This document shows positions 56,716 to 64,000 of a stretch of 64,000 bases of DNA, one piece after another. Where the stretch lies: positions 172,631,001-172,695,000 of the forward strand of contig NC_135787.1 of NCBI RefSeq assembly GCF_051106095.1, written 5' to 3'. Below the pieces are notes generated by a model. It ran no database searches, was not told where the DNA came from, and saw nothing but the letters and a program-made list of their open reading frames with translations. The stretch's first letter is position 1. The number at the start of each line of letters is the position of its first letter. The translations under genes were made by a program, and so were the position numbers. This stretch comes from Pogona vitticeps (Eukaryota; Chordata; Lepidosauria; Squamata; Agamidae).

Positions 56716-57012
56716 GTTGCATTCTGTATGAATGTTCGAGCCACTAAGGATGGCTTTAAGTCGTTTCATCAATATCTGTGTATCCTGAGCTGTGAATGTA
56801 AGGTGATGGATTGGTTATAAATAGAACTCATACATAAACTAAGGATTGTGACTAAAAATTGTACTTAGTGAATCACTTGCAGAAACATCCTAAGTCATAA
56901 AAATAATTGGCAGCTTCAAGTGGAGTAGTCCCATTAAACCAAGTGTTGAATGGTATATAAAACTCACACAAAACACTCTGATTCAATATGTGTATTCCAA
57001 TTGGGACTACCC

Positions 57013-57438
57013 ATGATATATGTTAGCATTTAGTGATATATGACATCACTTGTGGTGGCGCTGTGGGTTAAACCGTAGAAGCCTCTGTGCTGTAAGGTCT
57101 GTAGATCTTCAGCTGTAAGACTGAATCCACGTGATGGAGTAAGCACCTGTCACTTGTCCCAGCTCCCACCAACCTAGTAGTTCGAAAGCATGCAAATGCA
57201 AGTAGATCAATAGGGACCACCTCGGTGGGAAGGTAACAGCGTTGTGTGTCTAAGTCTCACTGGCCATGTGACCATGGAAGATTGTCTTCGGACAAAAACG
57301 CTGGCTCTATGGCTTGGAAACGGGGATGAGCACCACCCGCTAGAGTCAAACACAACTGGACAAAAATTATCAAGAGGAATCTTGACCTTTACCTTTACCT
57401 ATGATATATGTTAGCATTTAGTGATATATGACATCACT
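57013..57438 (+). mobile_element. Long tRNA-headed SINE with perfect 38-bp target duplications
   Basis: SINE body 57051-57400 starts TGTGGTGGCGCTGTGGGTTA, passes AGTTCGAAAGCATGCAAATG, CACTGGCCATGTGACCATGG and GCTGGCTCTATGGCTTGGAA, and ends GACCTTTACCTTTACCT. It is flanked by identical 38-bp direct repeats at 57013-57050 and 57401-57438 (beginning ATGATATATGTTAGC, ending ATATGACATCACT). The same family lies reversed at 26.5 kb. Confidence 0.93.
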
Positions 57439-57845
57439 CCCATCACCTACTTTAGATATACATACCATTCTCTCCATATAATGGTCATATCCTGAGATAC
57501 TGAACATCAGGTAGATGGTTCAGGTTTATTGTTCAAATGAAATAGATTGCAGTCTCTTGCAGTTCATACTTACCAATCCTCTCATGAAACATGGAATTTG
57601 CAACATGTTGTCAAATATTTCAGATCTTCCAATATATCTAGATCTACAATTGTTGATATGTTAATCAAATTTATCGTTAAAAATACTTGATTGATTAAAA
57701 TGTCTACCCAATTAACTAGGCAGTGTTTTTTTTCCAAGAAAGAATTATATTTGAATCAAACTACACACCAAATCCATGACAGTCATACCCAGTCTCACAA
57801 GACACTGCCTTCTTTTACTGATGAAGGAATTTCTCTCCTAAGATA

Positions 57846-58068
57846 GCACCTTGCTAGGAAAAGTTAAAGGCAGCAGGAGAAGAGGGAGACCAAACAAGAG
57901 ACGGATTGATTCCATAAAGGAAGTCACAGGCTTATGTTCGCAACACTCGAATAATAGGACATTTTGGAGTTCATTTGTTTATAGGGCTGCCAGAAGTTGA
58001 AGGAGAAGTTTGATGACACATAACAACAACAGCAGCAGCAGCAGCAGCAGCAACAACAACAACAACTA
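57846..58068 (+). mobile_element. BovB/RTE LINE 3' end with (ACA/GCA)n tail
   Basis: The translation LGKVKGSRRRGRPNKRRIDS matches the GK(I/V)EG(R/K)RRRG part of RTE ORF2. It is followed by GAGAAGTTTGATGACACAT and a trinucleotide tail of AACA, GCA and ACA units. Confidence 0.85.
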
Positions 58069-58069
58069 T

Positions 58070-58810
58070 AGTGCCCGCCATAACAAAGGTATGTGTCATC
58101 TCAACACAAAGTTAAATAGTGTTTTTCCCCAGAGGTATTACTTTATGCATGTGCCAACTCAGTAGATTTTAAATGAATAAAACTAATGTAGCTTATCAGC
58201 AATTATTCAATCAGAAAACAGATCAAACTTTTTATAGCTGAGGGCCAACCTGTGACTAAAGTAATTGTCAAGTGCTGTCCCTTCAAAAAAGAAAGCAGAG
58301 AAAAAGCAATGTCAGTTCCTTTGTCACTTCCTCCTGTCCCTTTGGCCTCACCTTCCTACTCCCCTACCCTGTTGCAAGGACCAATGCATGAGAATTTGAG
58401 CAGAGTCCCTGAAGGATCTGCATCAGCAAGTGAATGGGATGCATGTAACACACCTTGTCCTTCCTTGGGTACCCACCCACCTCACCTTGATGCAGCACTG
58501 TAGATCTTATCAAAGATAAATCCCACTCAGCAACACTCCTCAGATAACTGCTTCTTTGGCCCCATATAACCCAAGACAGTGCCCTGTGTTGGGAAGTCCC
58601 ATTGAGAAGGGAACCCTTGAAAACCGCAACAACGAGGAAGAGGTCTGTGTGTACCAAAATCGAACAAAAGGCTTTACTTTTCTTCAAAGATGCTGAGAGC
58701 ATCATTTCATAAACACACAAAATGTACCTAGCCAAGCACATGTGGGGTGTGGAGGAAGGTTAACTATGAACCCGTTTTTAAGAAGATGTTCTTGCTTCTT
58801 ATTTGTTTGT
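58070..58810. other. No gene recognised
   Basis: The 125-codon minus-strand open frame here shows no recognisable family. No other structure. Confidence 0.5.
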
Positions 58811-58813
58811 AAT

Positions 58814-59180
58814 AGTTGGGTTTTTTAAAAAACATTTACTTAGTAAAAAAATGAAACAATACATAACATGATTAAAATTGTATTTAATAATCATAATTCA
58901 ATAATTAATTAAAACATATTGCTCCCATTCAGTTTTCCATTTAATAAAAATTGTGTCAAGAATAAAAGGTTTCTCAATAGTTTGGTGGAAGATTGATTAT
59001 TTGTTGATAATTGATAATTTATTTGCAAACCTTAGAGGTAATGTATTATGGGGAATGAAATTACTTATTAACGCATTACTTTTGGGGGAGTAACAGGGAT
59101 TTAATTATCTCTTCCTTTCACAAAATGATGTAATGACTGATAAAATTGTTAATTTTTTAAGTGCAATGACTATGTTTGTA
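58814..59180. repeat. A+T-rich repeat, copy 2, with 151 extra bases
   Basis: Matches 45840-46105 on both sides of 58953-59103. Those bases are absent from copy 1 and include AACGCATTACTTTTGGGGG. The junction falls at ATT on both sides. Confidence 0.85.
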
Positions 59181-59185
59181 ATACT

Positions 59186-59620
59186 GTGTGAGGTTGTCAT
59201 GCCACACTAAATGACATAGCCGGCTTAAAGTAAGGAGTGAAATTTCAGAGACATCCACAAGGATGTCAAAAGCAGGAAAACATATGCGTGCTTTACATTA
59301 CAATGAACATGGGGACTTCACATAACCTCTGTAGGCAAATGTTAGCCCTCCTAAGGTGACCCTCTTTAGTTCTGTGGGACTACAACTCCATCGTCTCCAG
59401 TCAGAATGGCCAATGAGAACTGAACACCAACATATCTGGAAAGCATCACTTCTAGGAAGACTAGAGCATAAAACCAAGAAATAAGCCCCACCATCAAAAG
59501 AAATTGGACATGGGGAATTACAATTTTAAGGTGTATTCAGACAGAAGGGGCTACTTAATGCTAACAATCAAAAGATATTGTACAACTTTTCCATCTTTTT
59601 TTCTTAGCAGATTTTTTTTT
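59186..59620. other. No gene recognised
   Basis: GTGGGACTACAACTCCATCG near 59.38 kb recalls the hAT hairpin family; the rest is unassigned. Confidence 0.45.
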
Positions 59621-59627
59621 GTAACCA

Positions 59628-59965
59628 AAAAAGTTGTGGCACCTTAAAGATTTTAACCGCTATATTTTGATGCGAGCTTTCATCAGGCGTGTAGGCAAGT
59701 CTTTGAGTTCAAGTCCCAAGTCTGAGTCCAAGTCTCTGGTACCAAGTCCAGAGTTCCATGCCCCAAGCTTCTCCGCCCCCCCCCCCAAAAAAGAGAGGGG
59801 CTGGATGGGCTCCGAGTCACAAGTCAAGTTCAAATCATTGAGAAAAAAAACCCCTAAATTGAGCCTGAGTCAAATTACTGGTACGACTTAGGTCTGACTT
59901 GACAGCAAGTCCCAAGACTCAAGTCCTCATCCCTGGCTTTCATGAACAAGTCCACTTCTTAGCAC
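59628..59965. mobile_element. Dispersed amniote repeat interrupted by a hAT-like MITE
   Basis: Left part AGTTGTGGCACCTTAAAGAT to GCGAGCTTTCAT, right part GCTTTCATGAACAAGTCCAC. Without the insert they join into the common phrase GAGCTTTCATGAACAAGTCC. Confidence 0.75.
59684..59935. mobile_element. hAT-like MITE with perfect 8-bp duplication
   Basis: Starts CAGGCGTGTAGGCAAGTC and ends ACTCAAGTCCTCATCCCTG. GCTTTCAT is present on both sides (59676-59683 and 59936-59943). The interior is built largely of AAGTCC/GAGTC-like words, and a C9 run sits at about 59.78 kb. Confidence 0.88.
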
Positions 59966-60194
59966 AGAATCTTCTAAGACTACAACTATGGGGGAGGAGG
60001 GAGACACTGTAGTAAAACAAGAAAGGTTATAAATGATGAAAAGCGCCATCTGAACCTCCAGTAAAATTAAATGAAGGAACAGCACAACAATAAGCTAAAA
60101 GGTTCAAATAGAATCACCCAACCATCCCAGCTGGGTTTTACTGAAATTTCCTACCAAAGAGGGCTATCCTTCTCTCTCTCTCGTGGCCTACAAG

Positions 60195-61140
60195 TTTTTT
60201 TTGCCAAAGAGTTTTATTTTATTTAAACATATAAATACAAAACATCTATCATTCAAACTACGACAAAGTACAAAATAAAGAGAAAAAATAACCCACAATA
60301 AACCCTTCAGAGGACAAAGATCCCAACCTCATTTGGATCCCAGATTTCCCAGGTTTCCAGTGAGCCTTGAAAAAAGTAATAAATATGAAACATTTTGCCC
60401 TATATTTTTGTCTTTTCCTGAGCCCAAACATATATTAAGTTCCAACTCTGTTTTACATAGTCTCTTGGTTGTTCTTGTAGTGTGACAGAGTAGCAGTATG
60501 ACAAGGATTACCCAGTAGGTGATAACCAGCAGAGCTTCCCAGAGTGAAGTGAAGACACAAGCAGAAAACAATCTTGATAGTAGAATATTATGTATTATAT
60601 ACAGGATATGTACAGGTATATACATAATGTAGTCCTTGTCCAGTTCCAGTTGTCACACACGGCAATATCCACAGAGTTACAGAGCTTAAATCAATGTCAG
60701 AGTCCAGTAAATAGTCAAGGTCAATATACCATGCGGTCAGTCCGGTTCACCAGAGTTCGTCTTCTCCCATGCTCGTAGATAACGGCTTCCACAGGATTCT
60801 CTAGCACGACGACAGCACTCCACGACCATAGCAATTCCCACAACAACCCACAATGTTGTCTGTTTGGTCTCCCAGCTATATCCCCATGATTAGCCAATCA
60901 TGTGATTGTTCATCCTGCTGGTACAATCGGCTCAGCTGCATTAACTCATGCTTAGCTTTACTTTACAGCTCTGATTCTGACAATACTTATGTCTGGTTGC
61001 CAAACTGCATTTAACAACTTACTTCAGGTTTAGCCCAAACCTGTCATAGTGCTTCTGAAAGTCTATCTAATTCTGCAATATCCAACAGTTTCTTTAAGAA
61101 TTCCTCCATCATAGGTATGTCTTCACTTTTCCATTTTTGG
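60195..61140 (-). mobile_element. L1-like LINE 3' region split by a solo LTR
   Basis: Left part (60195-60482) begins with a reversed A-rich tail and contains CTTTTCCTGAGCCCAAACAT. Right part (61052-61140) has CTAATTCTGCAATATCCAAC and CTCCATCATAGGTATGTC, familiar from squamate L1 3' regions. No ORF2 coding is retained here. Confidence 0.55.
60483..61046 (-). mobile_element. Solo LTR (Gypsy-like retrotransposon fossil)
   Basis: 564 bp with terminal TGACAG...CTGTCA inverted repeats and an exact 5-bp target duplication TAGTG (60478-60482 and 61047-61051). Read on minus, it has a promoter-like GATTGGCTAATC followed by GATATAGC about 20 bases on, and GGACT-type runs common in vertebrate Gypsy LTRs. 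No internal region is present, so it arose by recombination between two LTRs. The intact ends and duplication suggest it is younger than the L1-like sequence it sits in. Confidence 0.85.
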
Positions 61141-61562
61141 AAAATGGGCATTCCTTTAGATGAGCAGAGACTGGGTGGCCATCTTGAAGGAATGCTGGAG
61201 CTTCAAGATTACTTCCTGGTGCTGCTGGTCGCACAGAATGATTTCCAAGTTCCTTTTGAGTGTGTTCATTCAACATTTTTTTGTAGTGGAATGTATTCTT
61301 TAACAGAAGCAAACAGACAATATGAGCTTTCATGGTGAGGGACAAATGCTGCCCTCAACGTTTTTCAGCATTCTCGTCTTTTCCAGAGAATCCTGCCTTC
61401 TCATAGATGTGATTAATTGGGTGCTTGTATAGAAAATGTAAGACTATAATGATGTCTCAGTTTTAAAAGTGCAACCAGATTTGTTTTCATGAGTTTTTGC
61501 TTTGGTTTGCTTATATGTATTCAAAACAAGTCTTAAATGATATATTTTCAAACAATTCTTGG

Positions 61563-61820
61563 TAGTATTCTTGAAGGCTTTCACGGCCAGGATCCGATGG
61601 TTGTTGTAGGTTTTTTGGGCTGTTTGGCGGTATTCTGGAGGTTTTTCTTCCTAACGTTTTGCCAGTCTCTGTGGCCCACATCTTCAGAGGACTGGAGTCA
61701 GAACTCTGTCTGTACAATTCTGACTCCTGTCTTCTGAAGATACCAGCCACAGAGACTGGCGAAACGTTAGGAAGAAAACCTCCCGAATACGGCCAAACAG
61801 CCTGAAAAACCTACAACAAG
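61563..61820. mobile_element. Head-to-head inverted element with 14-bp duplication, Penelope-like candidate
   Basis: Two arms of about 105 bp (61600-61708 and 61710-61816) are inverted copies, sharing CCTACAACAA, CTAACGTTT and CCACAGAGACTGGC. The left arm extends outward with GAAGGCTTTCACGGCCAGG. CAATTCTTG(G/T)TAGT flanks the insert (61553-61566 and 61821-61834), fitting retrotransposition rather than a cut-and-paste MITE. The right arm has CTGAAGA, a short hairpin (CCAG/CTGG) and GAAAC. Confidence 0.65.
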
Positions 61821-61834
61821 CAATTCTTGTTAGT

Positions 61835-62760
61835 GTTACATTTTGGCATGTGGACATTCGTTTTACACTTGTTTTCTTTAGAATTGTTCCCCTGGTCTTA
61901 TTTAACCGTTACAGTCCATAGACATGGATACAATTAGATGGTGTCTGTCCCCTGACCTTTATCTTTGCTTATTAATACAACATATTCTGGCATTTATATA
62001 ATCAGTATTTCTCATATATTTTGTTGCTTGAGGTATTTTTCTCTTGCTGTGATATTCATGTTTACTTGGAATTTGATGAGATTACGATTGCAGCCTAAAA
62101 TGGTAAAACCCAAACTCTGTGTTTGTCGATGGGGTTTTGGACAATAACAATCAGACTCCTCCATCCAGCACAATCACTGGAAGTTGTAGTAATATATATT
62201 CCTGGAATATATATATTCCAGGCTCTGGGGCTGGACAACTGGTATGTCACTAGCATGCTAACTGGTCTACTGTGCTGTAAGATATTAGCTGGAAGGTTCT
62301 GGTGAATGCTACCTTTCCTCCCACAGAGCAGGTTGTTGTGTCTCTGTATGCTTGATTGGTCTGCCCTTGGCTCATTCCAGTAGTCTCTAGAAGCAATATA
62401 TTTTTTTCATGGCTTTAAATTCATATATTGCTAACCAGAGCAAAATCCAGAGTAGTGATTCATTCAAGAAGCAGCTTCCTTTAAGGGAACTTCTGCTGAC
62501 AAAGGGATATGAATTTTGCAATCTCTTGCTCTCAGAAAGAAACTGAGGGGAGGAAAACAATCCCTTTTCTCCCTTCAAAATAAGATTTCTCTTTACAAAA
62601 CCGTCTTTCCCCCTAAGAAATCTTTATTGTTGTTCTTGTTATTTTATTTTATAGGTTAGGTGTAGGGATAGGGAACAGGGGACATGTGATTGAACAGGGT
62701 TGTAAATCAACATGAACATTTTACAATATTCATTCTTATCTATTACATTTCAAGCTACCA
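61835..62760. other. No gene recognised
   Basis: Contains a short palindrome at 62188-62222 (ATATATATTCCTGGAATATATATATTCC, described in parts here). Otherwise unassigned. Confidence 0.5.
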
Positions 62761-62763
62761 ACA

Positions 62764-62876
62764 TCAATTTGACCAAACTCCAGGAGGCAGTGGAAGACAG
62801 GAGGGCCTGGCGTGCTCTGGTCCATGGGGTCATGAAGAGTTGGACACAACTAAACGACTAAACAACAACAAAAATT
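62764..62876 (+). mobile_element. BovB LINE 3' end
   Basis: TTTGACCAAACTCCAGGAGG, GACAGGAGGGCCTGGCGTGC and GAGTTGGACACAACTAAACG, then GACTAAACAACAACA: the BovB 3' terminus in sense orientation. Confidence 0.9.
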
Positions 62877-62944
62877 ACATTTCAAAGATATGTAAGTTTC
62901 TGCTGTAACTAATTAATAATACATATTCTATTTTTAAATTAATC

Positions 62945-63410
62945 TTATGCTTTCAAATATCAAATGTTAATTTGCATTCTGTTTCTAAGCCAATCATAGA
63001 ATTTATGCCAAAAATCTTCATAGTTTATCTCTCTTGTTGAGTCTAGCCATTCTGATAGTTTATCCATTTCTGCCGCATCTGGGATCTTTGATATTAACTC
63101 CTCTTGAGATGGATTCTCCAGGTCTTTCCAATGTTTAGTAAAAAAAATTCTTGCAGCTCTCAGAATATGCATAACTAAATATTTTCCCATTGAGTCTATT
63201 GAATCTGGAATTATATTTAGAAGAAAAAAAATTCAGGGGTTACAGTTATCGAAATCTCTAAAACCTCTTGTAAAAACCTTTCAACCCTTTTCCAATATTT
63301 AGGGCTTTCCCACATGACCACCACATATGATAAAAAGAGCCTTCTTTTTGTTTACATCTCCAGCAAAGTTTTGAAATGTTAACATCAATTTTGTCTAGTT
63401 TTGGTGGAGT
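62945..63410 (-). mobile_element. L1 LINE ORF2 C-terminal fragment
   Basis: Minus-strand translation gives KLCWRCKQKEGSFYHMWWSC, the L1 ORF2 cysteine motif. After a frame change it gives LRAARIFFTKHWKDLENPSQ, AEMDKLSEWLDSTREINYED and FWHKFYDWL. The remaining element is missing. Confidence 0.88.
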
Positions 63411-63895
63411 CCCCCCCTTCCTCAGGCCTTTCAGTCTTCTTTTCTTCCCTAAAAGCAATCCTAAAACATGCAGGGTTTTCCTAGTTCCTGTGTTTTTCCT
63501 GTGCAGGATTTTCCTGGAAGGAGCAGAAGAAAACCCCAAATTGTGCAGGATTGTTTTATGCACAGAAGAGTGTCTTTTCTATGCAAGATTTGTCTGAATA
63601 GAAAAAAACATCAAGCTTCACAGGAATGTTACAAAAAACCATTTCTCTCTATCATTTTATACGGGGGACCTAATCCTCAAACTCAGCAGAACTGCTTGCC
63701 CTGTAACAAGGCTGCCTCTGGAGTTCGCATTTGGACTGTACAGTAGGTTACGCTAGATGCCAGAGTAAAACCAACAAAGAAACTCATGCATGCTTAAAGA
63801 CTAGCACATAAACATTGTTGCCTGAGTGAATCAGAGTCTAATGTTTATCTCTGTTGTTCGTCTTTGAGGCGACATACATCTCTGCTTCTATGCAA
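63411..63895. other. No gene recognised
   Basis: Contains loosely repeated TTTTCCTGTGCAGGATTTTC-like words at 63.47-63.60 kb. Unassigned. Confidence 0.45.
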
Positions 63896-63899
63896 ACTT

Positions 63900-64000
63900 G
63901 CATAGCTATTTATTTATATATTTATTTAAAATATTTTTACCCTGCCTTTCTCCTTAAAAATGACGCAACGCGGCTTACATAATTAAAAAAAAACATATTT
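63900..64000 (-). mobile_element. LINE 3' tail (L2/CR1-like), cut by the window end
   Basis: TTTATTTATATATTTATTTA, TTTTTACCCTGCCTTTCTCC and AACGCGGCTTACATAATT: a reversed tail like that at 50.84 kb. Confidence 0.65.

Noticed and set aside
54000-64000. ARL1 exons upstream of SPIC
   Set aside because: No GLDGAGKTT or other ARF-family motif was found on either strand.

Overview
The window is vertebrate nuclear DNA from a squamate reptile. It has a gene with spliced exons, (CA)n, (GATA)n and (AAAT)n microsatellites, and dense dispersed repeats of squamate type: RTE/BovB, L2, CR1 and L1 LINE fragments, tRNA-headed SINEs with BovB-like tails, and many hAT- and Tc1/mariner-type MITEs. The SINE and MITE set reminds me of an iguanian, perhaps agamid, lizard. 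That lineage guess comes from memory of repeat sequences and is weak.

Only one host gene can be supported: SPIC, the Spi-C ETS transcription factor, on the minus strand. Its coding sequence can be followed across five exons: 52332-52334 (the ATG only), 50456-50549, 48159-48268, 46685-46793 and 45267-45721. Joined, these give 771 nt (256 residues plus stop). Phases agree at every junction and all introns are GT-AG. The start codon is the last three bases of a 31-nt exon (52332-52362) that has a good acceptor and a strong donor. A possible untranslated exon ends at 54061. As I recall, mammalian SPIC lies between ARL1 and MYBPC1, but no exon of either neighbour is recognisable here.

Layout. 1-45 kb: downstream flank of SPIC, repeats and single-copy-looking DNA. 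It holds a restriction-like-endonuclease LINE fragment (about 0.1-0.45 kb), several MITEs, a 44-unit GATA array (23.6 kb), a 5'-truncated LINE with clear target-site duplications (25.0 kb), a candidate LTR (28.7-30.0 kb), a composite mariner-like MITE (31.2 kb), a BovB reverse-transcriptase fragment (36.1-37.1 kb), and RTE, CR1 and L2 pieces at 40.9-42.5 kb. 45.3-52.4 kb: SPIC, with L2, L1, SINE and MITE insertions in its introns. 52.4-64 kb: upstream flank. It holds an L2 3' end with an intact reading frame (55.6-56.3 kb), a SINE flanked by perfect 38-bp direct repeats (57.0-57.4 kb), a MITE nested inside another repeat (59.7 kb), a solo LTR nested in L1-like sequence (60.5-61.0 kb), and an inverted-repeat element with a hammerhead-like core (61.6 kb).

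I saw no convincing new biological system. The most unusual signals are the long SINE target-site duplications, the Penelope-like inverted element, the split start-codon exon of SPIC, and several nested or composite transposons whose ends can be read to the base.
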